Assembly (NCBI GenBank): GCA_016722295.1
Contig: JADKGL010000026.1
Coordinates: forward strand, 539,501 to 603,500
Direction of reading: 5' to 3'
Length of the DNA stretch: 64,000 nt
Origin: Saprospiraceae bacterium
Lineage (GTDB): Bacteria; Bacteroidota; Bacteroidia; Chitinophagales; Saprospiraceae
Shown here: positions 44,639 through 54,452 of the stretch, piece after piece
Layout of the letters: each line of letters opens with the position of its first letter
Position numbering within the stretch: position 1 is the first letter of the stretch
Position numbers and translations under genes: made by a program
Notes under the pieces: generated by a model
What the model was told of the DNA's origin: nothing
The model's database searches: none
Seen by the model: only the letters and a program-made list of their open reading frames with translations

Positions 44639-47600
44639 CTATTTTTTTACTGAAACTATTTTTGAAGAAAGTATTCCATGTGCATCTGAATAGATCGCAA
44701 CAGTATAGATTCCTTCTGGCAGAAAAGAATTGATCGATGTTGATTTGTTTTTTAATTTTTCGGAAAAAAGTAACCTACCATCTATACTTTTAATTTCCAT
44801 ATGCAAATCCTTGTATAGAATGTCTTTTATATTGACAATAACATTACCTGAATTTGGATTTGGAACAATCTGAAAGTCTCCTTCTATTATTACTTGATCT
44901 GATGTTACAAAAATGTAAGTCAAACACTCTGATGTATCAATACATGAATTTGATTTTATTTCAAGAGCATATTGACCTGAAGTTTTTGGATTGAATTCAA
45001 ATTTAGTTTCACCTATGATGGCGGAGTAATTTTTTTGACAATCCAACCATTGATATGATGTAGCATTTGGATTATTTGCAATTAAAGTTCTATTGACTTT
45101 TGTAATTGTTTTATCAAATTGTTGATCTATTATAAAGTTATATGTCACAATGCTATCGCAAGAAAATTTATCTTTAAAATTCTTGACAATTTTCTTCGAA
45201 GATGTTATCGTATCATTTTCAAAAATGTATTGACGACAAGCACTAATATCAATGGTTTTATACTGAGGAGAGCATTCACCTTGTCTATACATAAAAGTGT
45301 ATGTTTCACTGGTGTCAGATTGGCTGCCTACAACAACAATTTTAAAATATACTGCTGTATTTTTTGCAAGAGATGGAATTCCCTCTTTACTTTTCCACAG
45401 TCCAGCTGAATCAATGATTTCTATTCGTTGATCTACGGTTTTATTTTTTGTTCCCCATAATAGATATACACTTTTTAGCAGACTAGTATAATCTATTGTA
45501 CATGAAACATTCATTAAGTTATTTATTGGAACATTGAGTTTGTTGTTCAATTCTATACTTGGAATCACTTTAACAATGCGTGGAAAAGTTTCTTTATTTA
45601 GTAATGTAGTTTCCCACAAACCTCTTCCCCATGTGGCCGCTTTCAATGTATTAGAACCTTGATGTATCTCAAGATCTTTTGCTGCAACATTTGGCAGTAA
45701 TACATTGTGAATTTTCCATGTTGGTTCATCAATTGATTTTGAAAAAACTCCAATTTCGCAGCCAAGATAAATATTTCGATCTCTATCCATGATCACATCA
45801 TGTATTGGCATATTGCTGAGGTTGTACGTAATGTTTTGCCAAGTCGTTCCTAAATTTTTTGATATAAAAATTTTCTGATCGTCCGCCAAATAATTATCAT
45901 AACATACAATGATTGTAGAATCATTGCTTGGGTCAAAAGTAATTGCAGAAATAGTTAAATTTGGCAGTCCTTGTGTTATTGATTTCCAGGTTTTGCCTTT
46001 GTCGCCACTTAACATAATTTTCTCTCTGCTTGAGATAGCCATTAAGCTAAAATTGGATGAGGACATTGCTGCATTATTTATGACTCCTACATTAGGATTT
46101 CCTATTTCTTTCCATGCGCCCATCTCCCCAAATTTTGAATTTGAATGGACTTTAGTACCATAATGAAACACATTCATTTGATCTTCATGATCTACTATCA
46201 ATGGCGCTGTCCAATCAGCTATATTGTAATCGCCTTCTTCTGGATTAAAAGAAAAATCAGAAGACAATCCACCATCCAATGTAATCTTTCGTGTGCCATA
46301 TTGAAAGCTTCCCATCATGTATTTTTGTTGTAATGGATGTACAACACATTCGCCACCATCACCTCCATTCCATTCATTCCATTTTTTTTCATCCAAAATG
46401 CTGGTACCGATATCCTGAGAACCACCTATATGAACAAATTTATTTGATTGACTTATACCAATTCTGTAAAACTCCCTGATCCCCGTTCCATCATTAAGTC
46501 GATCCCAGGTTCTTCCACCATTCCTGCTTCTGCATAAGTATCCGTCTGTTCCAATATAAAAAACACCTTTCAAACATTTTGCTACAACAAGATCTGCATG
46601 TGTATAAGCAGAATCAGGTTCGATCGTATTCCAATTATTAACCTCATGAAATGTTTTACCGCCATTGGTCGATTGTTCCACATTGACATAACCTCCAATC
46701 CATAGATTTGAATCAATATCAGAAATTACACAATCATTTATAATATTATATTCAGTAGTGCCAATTTTTGTAAAATTTATTCCTTTGTCGACAGACTTAA
46801 AAATATTTTTTCCTTGAGCAAAATAGAGATGATCGACTTGAGTTGGTGAGGTCATGAGTGTACCAATATTATAGCTAATACCAGGGATTGCTTTTGAAGG
46901 CTTGAATGTGAGTCCCATATCTTCTGATCTTGAAATTGAAGTTCTAAATGTACTAGAACCATCGATAAGATAGACTATTTTAGGATCTGTGGGATGAAAT
47001 GCAAGCTCATTAATATATGCATCTGGTAATAGATAGGTATAACTTTTTAGCTTGTCTGTACTTCGATACAGTCCATTGTTAGTTCCTACAAAAATCATAT
47101 CTTTAATCAATGGATGAAATGCAAGTATTTTTACTATGGCTGTAGAACCTAAACCTCCGAAACCAGTATTTGAATTCAATGCAGTAGCTTGCCATGTCTC
47201 GCCGCCATCAATAGAATGAAAAATTCCATGAGAAACATTGCTAAAAGATTGAGCTAAGCTAATGAAGACCTCATTAAAATCTAGAGGATTCACAGTCATA
47301 TTATGAACTCCGGGAACAGATAAATACTGAGTCGTATTCTTCCAGGTCTTTCCACCATCTGTAGTTTTATAGAATCCACCACTGCGGGATCCCATGTACA
47401 TATTCTGATCATCGTTAGGATTTACTTCTAAACATTCGACCCTTCCGATTCCAGGATTATATCCAGATGTGATATAGTTTGCATTTGTTGGACCCAATTC
47501 AAACCATGGCACATTGGCTTGTCTTGAATTATTACTACTTAAAATTTTATTATAGGTCTGCTGTGCCAAATGATAATCTACATTGGCGCGATTTCCACTA

Positions 47601-47851
47601 GGATAAAATCGACTTTCATTGAGATGCTTCCATCTCAAATAAGGCTTCCATCCAGATCCTTTGACAGATTTATCTATTGTGTTAAAGTAATTTTCCGCAT
47701 GTTGACATGCATCATAAAAATTAATTTCTGGATTATCTATCCAATTTTTATAATCAGATTGTCCGATAGTTAAACTAGAATTTAGTAAAAATTCCAAAAA
47801 AATGAAAAAAATAGTTCTCATTGAGAGTAAGTTTAAACATTGAGAATTCAT
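44639..47851 (-). CDS. T9SS-secreted BNR/VPS10-type repeat protein
   Basis: 1070 residues from the first ATG; a second ATG ten codons later (47821) gives a more compact signal peptide (MRTIFFIFLEF ... TIGQ). Many Asp-box (BNR) repeats of the form S-x-D-x-G-x-T-W (TTDGGKTWKNT, SIDGGETWQAT, SGDKGKTWKSI) form beta-propellers. The C-terminus has an immunoglobulin-like stretch and a T9SS type A sorting domain (FQIVPNPNSGNVIVNI ... GIYTVAIYS). It is expected on the cell surface or released. A function such as glycan binding is only a family-level guess. Confidence 0.88.
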   Translation of the reverse strand: MNSQCLNLLSMRTIFFIFLEFLLNSSLTIGQSDYKNWIDNPEINFYDACQHAENYFNTIDKSVKGSGWKPYLRWKHLNESRFYPSGNRANVDYHLAQQTYNKILSSNNSRQANVPWFELGPTNANYITSGYNPGIGRVECLEVNPNDDQNMYMGSRSGGFYKTTDGGKTWKNTTQYLSVPGVHNMTVNPLDFNEVFISLAQSFSNVSHGIFHSIDGGETWQATALNSNTGFGGLGSTAIVKILAFHPLIKDMIFVGTNNGLYRSTDKLKSYTYLLPDAYINELAFHPTDPKIVYLIDGSSTFRTSISRSEDMGLTFKPSKAIPGISYNIGTLMTSPTQVDHLYFAQGKNIFKSVDKGINFTKIGTTEYNIINDCVISDIDSNLWIGGYVNVEQSTNGGKTFHEVNNWNTIEPDSAYTHADLVVAKCLKGVFYIGTDGYLCRSRNGGRTWDRLNDGTGIREFYRIGISQSNKFVHIGGSQDIGTSILDEKKWNEWNGGDGGECVVHPLQQKYMMGSFQYGTRKITLDGGLSSDFSFNPEEGDYNIADWTAPLIVDHEDQMNVFHYGTKVHSNSKFGEMGAWKEIGNPNVGVINNAAMSSSNFSLMAISSREKIMLSGDKGKTWKSITQGLPNLTISAITFDPSNDSTIIVCYDNYLADDQKIFISKNLGTTWQNITYNLSNMPIHDVIMDRDRNIYLGCEIGVFSKSIDEPTWKIHNVLLPNVAAKDLEIHQGSNTLKAATWGRGLWETTLLNKETFPRIVKVIPSIELNNKLNVPINNLMNVSCTIDYTSLLKSVYLLWGTKNKTVDQRIEIIDSAGLWKSKEGIPSLAKNTAVYFKIVVVGSQSDTSETYTFMYRQGECSPQYKTIDISACRQYIFENDTITSSKKIVKNFKDKFSCDSIVTYNFIIDQQFDKTITKVNRTLIANNPNATSYQWLDCQKNYSAIIGETKFEFNPKTSGQYALEIKSNSCIDTSECLTYIFVTSDQVIIEGDFQIVPNPNSGNVIVNIKDILYKDLHMEIKSIDGRLLFSEKLKNKSTSINSFLPEGIYTVAIYSDAHGILSSKIVSVKK

Positions 47852-48287
47852 AAAAAATATAATTGCACAATTATAACTTCAATCGTTAAGAATAGTTGTA
47901 AAATAAAAATAGAGTGATCGGTTTTTGGCAAATCGATTCATTCTTATTGAAATATAGTCTTACATAATAAGAACTCTAACTTCAAAGTCAATATAAGAAT
48001 TTACAAATAAAATTTGCCTATCAACTTTATTCCAATTGATTTGAACATGTAAAGTATTTATATATGATGGTAATTTTTTTTAAAAAAAGCTAACAACTAA
48101 TTGTGATAAGCATTATCTTTGTTACAGCTCTATGTTATGAAATAGAATGAGAGAATCTGGAGCCATTAATTCCTATTAGGGAAAAGAGAATCTTATTGTA
48201 TTTATTTTTAGAGGATAGTCAGAATAGTCTTGTGCCCAAACAAGTATATAATTATTTTTGAACCATATCATTTTAAAATTACTGAAC
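47852..48287. other. Divergent intergenic region between two BNR-repeat genes
   Basis: 436 bp, AT-rich, without a credible gene. A TATCTTTG at 48114-48121 fits a -7 element toward the right-hand gene, but no TTG at the usual distance was seen. Confidence 0.4.
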
Positions 48288-51200
48288 ATGAAAATGAAAT
48301 TCTACTTCCTCACAATTTTACTAAATTGCATTTACCTAACCATTCAAGCACAATCTTGGATTCCTCTCAATGGTCCAAATGGTGCCGAAATAAATAAATC
48401 GATCATGACTTCAGAAGGTCGTATTTATTCAATCACAAGATCAAATGAAGTTTACATTAGTAAAGATAAAGGAATCAATTGGGAAAAAATAAAAATCCCC
48501 CTTTTTAATGTAAGCACATGTCTAAGTGTATTAATAGCTGAATCACCAACCAAGGATATATTTATAAATATAAATTGTACTTTATACAAAGTCAAATACC
48601 TAGACAATTCTGTAGAGTTAGTAAAGGGCAATATGGAATTGAATAAAATCTATTTTACTAGCTCGGGTGTTATATTTGCAGTAAATTTTGACAAACTGTT
48701 TATATCTAATGATGGTGGTCAGACCTTTACACAAAAATTATTTTCAGGTAATATTTTATCGATAAAGCCAATCGAGAAAGATTTAAACTTAATACAAGTA
48801 AATTCAAACTTTTTAAATAAAGAAATTTGGACTATGAAGGATGATGGAAGCTTGATTTCTACTAAAATTTCAAGTATAACAGATTTTACTATTTTTCACC
48901 ATAGAAAGTCCAACAAAATATATGCCTTCAACACGGCATCATTTGTTTCTGAAGATAAAGGGCAAAGTTGGATTCCATTCAATCCTATTGTCACAGGTGG
49001 TAGGTTATATCAAGCATGGGAATTAAATGATGGCAGCATCTTAGCAGCTGGAGTAGATCATTATTACCGATCAATTGATAATGGCTTAACTTGGTCGATT
49101 GATTCAAGCTACTTCTCCGCAAATGTGCGACCATACAATGGAGAGCACTTTATAAACAATAATAATGAACTTTATATTGATACATATTATGATAAAATTC
49201 TAGCTGAAAGAAATGGGAAAACCAATCTTATAAAAGTAAATGTAAACAGACCAGATATTGGACAAATATATCAAAAAAATCAATCTGAAATTTTTGCAAT
49301 TACTTCAAGAGAACTTCAATACTCAAATGATGATGGAAGAAGCTGGAGAACAATTTATGATAATTTAAAATTGTATGGCGAACTTCTCTTTTTTAAAGAT
49401 GGAAGTTTATTATTGTCGGAAGATAATCAATTGTTACTTTCAGAAGACTTGGGTTCAAATTGGAATCAAGTAATTTTGCCTTCCATTGTAAAGCAAATTG
49501 ACCCAGGGCATGTATTGACAAACTCAAAAGATGAAATACTTATTTTAGATCCAAGAAGTGATGCTGTATTTTTTTCTAGTGACAAAGGTAGATCATGGAC
49601 ATCAAAGCCAAGCAGTAATATTCCATACTCTCCATCAGGTTTCCAAATTTCTGAAAATGATATAGTAAATGCATATTCTACTCATGATGGGCAATTTTAT
49701 TATTCAATGGATTTTGGGATAAATTGGATGAATTCAAGAATTTCGTTTGATCAAATTTTAAACCCCGTTCTAACCAATAATAGTCAGTTGATAACTTTTG
49801 AATTAGGTAATTTTGATACATCCTATTTACTTTATACTAATGATTTTGGGATAACTTTTGACACCATAAATGTGTCACGAGAATATTTTTTGTATGCAAA
49901 CGATCGATTTGGTAACTGTTATTTAATCAATGATTTTGATATGGAAAACAGCGCAATTCTAAATATATATACAAAGCGTTTAACTCCAGCGGATTTATCA
50001 CAAATTATAGTTAGTGACTTTTGGGAATTACATGCAGGGGAAAATGGATATTTGTATGCTTATACTGGATATAATATATTATACAAATATCATCAAAAAA
50101 TAAATACTTATCTTTCACAAGTAAGCGGAAATATTATACTTGATGAAAATCAAAATTGCAAAAAAGATGGCAATGAAAATCAAGGATTCCCTTATCAAAT
50201 TAGCATTAAGAATCAAAACAATTTAACTTATAACATTCCAGTAAATAAATCTGGAGATTTTAAAGCTTTTGTTTCAGCTGGAAATTATCAATTGCAATTA
50301 CCAAATTCAAATACACTTTGGCAAGAATGCAATTTGCCTAAAAACATCCAAATCAATGGTAAGGATTCAGTAAAGTATAACGATTTACTAATTAAACCAA
50401 TTCAATGGTGCTCAGAAGTTAGAGTGCAATCGACTCTCGGAAGATTGCGCAGATGTTTTGATAATAATATAGCATATATCTACGTCAAAAATTATGGCAG
50501 TAAGAATGCAAAAGATGTTAAAGTAAAATTGATACTAGATGATTATTTTGACAACATCATATCGTCAGTAAATCCATATTCACAGCAAGGCAACATTTTA
50601 GAATATATTATACCGGAGCTAAAACTAAGTGAAGAATTGAGAATTCAACTTAATTTTAGAATAAACTGTAGTGCTAGTCTCAACCAAGAGCATTGTATTA
50701 AAGCTATGTTCGAAAATCCAGATCAATGCAATCAAAATTTACCAAATCCTGATACGACTATAAGCTGCGAAAAAAATATTGGCTCTTTTGACCCTAATGA
50801 TAAAATGGCATACACAAATGGAATGCCCTTGACAAATAAAATCACTTCAGACCAAGACATCGAATATTTGATTCGATTTCAAAACACAGGGACAGATACT
50901 GCATTCAAGGTTGTCATAAGAGATCAATTGGATAAAAATTTAGATTGGAATAGTTTTGAAGTACTTAGCTCTAGCCATCCGTATAGTTTTACAATGGATG
51001 ATGGAGGTTTAGTTACTTTCCTATTCAAGGATATTTTACTTCCCGATAGTTCTATAAATGTAGTAGCATCCAATGGATATATAAAGTATAGTATAAAGAA
51101 GAAAGATAATATTGCTCTCGGTACAGTCATTCATAATGAAGCTGCTATCTATTTTGATTATAACGAACCTGTTTGGACAAATAAAGTTTCGCTACAGTTG

Positions 51201-51482
51201 GTTTCACCTTCAAAAACTAAAAATTACAGCCAAGATATTTTATTAACGATAGTGCCAAATCCATTCTCTACAAGAGCTAGTATTTCACTTCCAAAAGAAT
51301 TGGAAGATCAAGAGAAGTTGATCAAAATTTTTGATCTTCATGGCAAAGAAATTATACAGTATAAATCAATGGAAAAATCAATTGAATTGGTCAATGATCA
51401 TTTTAGAAATGGAGTCTATCTCATTAAAGTATTTGCTAAGAATGGAAGAACTGGGATTGCAAAATTTGTAGTAGAAAAATAA
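48288..51482 (+). CDS. T9SS-secreted BNR-repeat protein with DUF7619 domain
   Basis: 1064 residues from the ATG at 48288; the upstream TTG is not needed. Signal peptide (about 1-22, ending IQAQ). Asp-box repeats (ISKDKGINWEKI, SNDGGQTFTQK, SEDKGQSWIPF) fill residues 40-580. From about 840 follows a DUF7619-type domain (FDPNDKMAYTNG ... IEYLIRFQNTGTDTA ... EAAIYFDYNEPV), then a T9SS type A sorting domain (IVPNPFSTRASISL ... GVYLIKVFAKNG). A surface or secreted protein, probably a paralogue of its divergent neighbour. Confidence 0.88.
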   Translation: MKMKFYFLTILLNCIYLTIQAQSWIPLNGPNGAEINKSIMTSEGRIYSITRSNEVYISKDKGINWEKIKIPLFNVSTCLSVLIAESPTKDIFININCTLYKVKYLDNSVELVKGNMELNKIYFTSSGVIFAVNFDKLFISNDGGQTFTQKLFSGNILSIKPIEKDLNLIQVNSNFLNKEIWTMKDDGSLISTKISSITDFTIFHHRKSNKIYAFNTASFVSEDKGQSWIPFNPIVTGGRLYQAWELNDGSILAAGVDHYYRSIDNGLTWSIDSSYFSANVRPYNGEHFINNNNELYIDTYYDKILAERNGKTNLIKVNVNRPDIGQIYQKNQSEIFAITSRELQYSNDDGRSWRTIYDNLKLYGELLFFKDGSLLLSEDNQLLLSEDLGSNWNQVILPSIVKQIDPGHVLTNSKDEILILDPRSDAVFFSSDKGRSWTSKPSSNIPYSPSGFQISENDIVNAYSTHDGQFYYSMDFGINWMNSRISFDQILNPVLTNNSQLITFELGNFDTSYLLYTNDFGITFDTINVSREYFLYANDRFGNCYLINDFDMENSAILNIYTKRLTPADLSQIIVSDFWELHAGENGYLYAYTGYNILYKYHQKINTYLSQVSGNIILDENQNCKKDGNENQGFPYQISIKNQNNLTYNIPVNKSGDFKAFVSAGNYQLQLPNSNTLWQECNLPKNIQINGKDSVKYNDLLIKPIQWCSEVRVQSTLGRLRRCFDNNIAYIYVKNYGSKNAKDVKVKLILDDYFDNIISSVNPYSQQGNILEYIIPELKLSEELRIQLNFRINCSASLNQEHCIKAMFENPDQCNQNLPNPDTTISCEKNIGSFDPNDKMAYTNGMPLTNKITSDQDIEYLIRFQNTGTDTAFKVVIRDQLDKNLDWNSFEVLSSSHPYSFTMDDGGLVTFLFKDILLPDSSINVVASNGYIKYSIKKKDNIALGTVIHNEAAIYFDYNEPVWTNKVSLQLVSPSKTKNYSQDILLTIVPNPFSTRASISLPKELEDQEKLIKIFDLHGKEIIQYKSMEKSIELVNDHFRNGVYLIKVFAKNGRTGIAKFVVEK

Positions 51483-51599
51483 ATGCAGTTTTAATTAGAG
51501 CAAGTATAGTCCTTTATATTTTAAAGTAGAACTTTCCATGTAATAATGGTAGTTCATTATTGGATAAAATCTCTTGTTCGATTTTTACATTACATGAGC

Positions 51600-53558
51600 T
51601 TAGTTTAAGATAAGCTGTTTTGTATATTGCCAATCAGTGGACTGTAATCTAACAAAATAGTTTCCAGCAGTTAAATTTGATCTCTGTAGGATTATTTTTT
51701 TGCGATCTGAATTAAATTCAAGTTGTTGTTGTGTCACAATATTACCTGTAGCATTTATAAGCGATAGTATGACTTTCTCTGGTTTTTTCAATTCAAGTGT
51801 CACGACAAAATTTTCATTTGACGGATTTGGGCTGACTTGAAAATGAATGAGCTCTTCAGGTAATTGATCATGAACCGAAGTCACTTGATTTACTGTATTG
51901 TTCGCTGAGAGAAGCCATAAGTCTGGATCAAATTTTACAGATGTAATTTTGAAATCCAAAGGCACAGAAAAGGATTCTCCTGAAAACAGATGATCAAATC
52001 GAACTAAAGTATCGCGACCTTCCCCAGAAAAAAGTACAGGTACAGGCATTTCAAAAAATGATACTGAAGCATCAGAGGTAGTTTGATTAAGCTGTACATA
52101 TAATTGATTGGAATTATTCTGATTCCAATTTATTTGATACGATGGATATCCATGACCAGTAAACCAATCTTTAAAATATTCATCAAGATTTTGACCACTT
52201 GCTTGTTCTAAGTTAGCCTGAAGTTGATGTGTGTGTGCGAAATTAAATTGTGTCTCGTGTAAATAACTTCTTACACCTCTAAAAAAGGCATCATCACCCA
52301 ACTTCCATCTTAGCATATGCAATAGATATGATCCTTTATCATAGCTCAATCTTCCATTAAAAATCCGACCAACACTGGTCGTATCATCTACTTTTACTGA
52401 GCCATTTGGAACAGATGTGATATAATTTATTTTATTGATACGCCAATCCCACCAACTCGTACCTTGTTGAAATCGCTGTCTCGTCAATCCTTCAAGAAAA
52501 GTAGCGAACCCTTCATTCAACCAAATATCTTCCCAACTTCCACAGGTGACCATATCTCCAAACCATTGATGAGCGAGCTCATGGGCTAATAATCCCCAAC
52601 TGTAATTAATAACGAAACTCATCGTTTGGTGCTCCATTCCTCCACCCCAGCCGAACTGAGCATGGCCATATTTTTCTTTATAAAATGGATAAGTGACAAA
52701 TAGAGAATCATAGAACTGAAGCACTTTTATTAGATTCTGAGTTCCCTGTTTTGCAGCTTGTAAATCTTCAGGATAAACATAATTCAACATTGGCAATTGA
52801 GTACCATTGCTTAAGGGCACTATGTCAACATACTGCTCATAGTTGGTCACTGCGATAGCAATAAGATAAGGGGCAATAGCATATTGATGTTTCCAATGAA
52901 ATATTTTAAAACTATCAATTTGTGTTTCTGAAACCAATAGTCCATTACTTGCTACACGATATTTATCTGGAGTGGTGACAATAACATCAAGCGAATCCAC
53001 TTTATCTGTCAATCCATTTTTACACGGCCACCAATCTTGTGCTCCAAATGGCTCTGAGAGCGTCCAAATTATAGGGGTATTATTGTGCATACTTTGTATG
53101 AATGAACCAAATCCACCTGATGGCGGCACACCAGCATAGATTATTGTAAGAGAATCCAAAGTCTCTATTGGTAGGGCCGATGGAAGCTGAACCGTTAGAT
53201 CATAAGTTCCTGTCTGAGTAAAGCTAATAGTAGAACCATGATATACTATTTCAGAAACTTTTAATTGTGTGGAAAGATTAAAATTCAAAATATCTAAACC
53301 ATTTTTTTTAGCCTGAAAATAGCAACATGCCTTGCCATCAATTGCATAAACAGCAGGATTGATTTTCCATTCTAAACGATAATATTTTAAATCAAAACTA
53401 AGGTCTTCAATGGATAGCGCATTCAACATCGCATCGTGATATTTTTGTTCATTTCTTGCTTTGTTGCAATAATGGTCCTGAATAGACTCACCATTTGATT
53501 GGGCTGAGAGATTAAAACCTAAAATAATAAAAATGACGAAAACTAAAAGATTTTTCAC
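51600..53558 (-). CDS. M1 family aminopeptidase, T9SS-secreted
   Basis: 652 residues; starts at a GTG (53558) giving signal peptide MKNLLVFVIF ... LSAQ. The M1 zinc site is complete: HELAH at 326-330 with Glu327 catalytic, and the third ligand Glu349 in WLNEGF. The substrate-binding GxMEN is here GGMEHQ. The last 75 residues form a T9SS type A sorting domain (FQVSPNPSNENFVVTL ... GNYFVRLQST). Predicted to trim peptides outside the cell. Convergent with the BNR-repeat gene. Confidence 0.92.
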   Translation of the reverse strand: MKNLLVFVIFIILGFNLSAQSNGESIQDHYCNKARNEQKYHDAMLNALSIEDLSFDLKYYRLEWKINPAVYAIDGKACCYFQAKKNGLDILNFNLSTQLKVSEIVYHGSTISFTQTGTYDLTVQLPSALPIETLDSLTIIYAGVPPSGGFGSFIQSMHNNTPIIWTLSEPFGAQDWWPCKNGLTDKVDSLDVIVTTPDKYRVASNGLLVSETQIDSFKIFHWKHQYAIAPYLIAIAVTNYEQYVDIVPLSNGTQLPMLNYVYPEDLQAAKQGTQNLIKVLQFYDSLFVTYPFYKEKYGHAQFGWGGGMEHQTMSFVINYSWGLLAHELAHQWFGDMVTCGSWEDIWLNEGFATFLEGLTRQRFQQGTSWWDWRINKINYITSVPNGSVKVDDTTSVGRIFNGRLSYDKGSYLLHMLRWKLGDDAFFRGVRSYLHETQFNFAHTHQLQANLEQASGQNLDEYFKDWFTGHGYPSYQINWNQNNSNQLYVQLNQTTSDASVSFFEMPVPVLFSGEGRDTLVRFDHLFSGESFSVPLDFKITSVKFDPDLWLLSANNTVNQVTSVHDQLPEELIHFQVSPNPSNENFVVTLELKKPEKVILSLINATGNIVTQQQLEFNSDRKKIILQRSNLTAGNYFVRLQSTDWQYTKQLILN

Positions 53559-53674
53559 AATTTGATTTTAAATATAAAACAATAGAATTCCACTAAACAA
53601 ACAACATTCAAGAGGTCAAATAGATGAATAAATTCATCCATTTTTTAAAATTAGTTAAGCTTGAGAACTAATAA

Positions 53675-54283
53675 TTATATTCTTTCAAATCGATATCCTA
53701 AATTGCTGTAATATTCAAGCACTTTAGGAAGGGCATAATTTAATTTTTCTTTAGATTTTAAACTGTCATGAAATACGATGATGGATCCCTCACTTGCATT
53801 TTTGATCACATTCTGAAAGCAAGTTTCTTTATCAATATTGAGATCAAAGTCACCACTTAACACATCCCACATCACGATTTGAAAATGGTTCTGCAGAATT
53901 CTAGCTTGATGTGGACTGATGCGACCATAAGGCGGCCGAAACAATTTGCTTTGAGTGATCTGAGAGGCTTTACGTATATTTTTTAAGAATGCAGCACTAG
54001 GAGTGGTCCAGCCAGAAAGATGATTGTACGTATGGCTTCCTATTGAGTGTCCACGAGCTTTAATATCATTAAAAATATCTGGATTGCGCATGACATTTTC
54101 GCCCACACAAAAGAAAGTCGCTTTAGCGTGAAATTCATCCAAGACATCTAAAACCCAAGGGGTCACTTCAGGGATAGGGCCATCATCAAAAGTAAGATAT
54201 AATACTTTTTCTGTGGTTTCCACTTTCCAAGTGAATCCATTAAAAAATCTCTGTACTAAGCTTGGCGTATAACTCAGATACAT
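53675..54283 (-). CDS. Polysaccharide deacetylase family protein
   Basis: 202 residues of the NodB homology domain: YLTFDDGP with catalytic Asp, HSIGSHTYNH with metal histidines, LFRPPYGR and the late IVFHDS. Metal-dependent removal of N- or O-acetyl groups from peptidoglycan or polysaccharide. No signal peptide is visible, but a membrane-associated start is possible. Divergent from gltX; the gltX promoter overlaps its 5' end. Confidence 0.9.
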   Translation of the reverse strand: MYLSYTPSLVQRFFNGFTWKVETTEKVLYLTFDDGPIPEVTPWVLDVLDEFHAKATFFCVGENVMRNPDIFNDIKARGHSIGSHTYNHLSGWTTPSAAFLKNIRKASQITQSKLFRPPYGRISPHQARILQNHFQIVMWDVLSGDFDLNIDKETCFQNVIKNASEGSIIVFHDSLKSKEKLNYALPKVLEYYSNLGYRFERI

Positions 54284-54315
54284 TTGTTCAAATTTCGATA
54301 AAATTGATATCTTTG
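54284..54315 (+). promoter_or_regulatory. -33/-7 promoter, probably of gltX
   Basis: TTG (54284-54286), a 21-bp spacer and TATCTTTG (54308-54315). The distance to the gltX start is about 137 nt, so the mRNA would have a normal leader. Confidence 0.5.
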
Positions 54316-54452
54316 CAAAAGGACTTTGGTTTATTACTACGAAATTAACAAGATTTTCTGATTAATAGTATGTTTTTACATCGATTAATTGGAGAAATAT
54401 AGATCAAAACCTATTTTTTATCCTATTTTCATCAAATTAAAAAATTAAGTTC

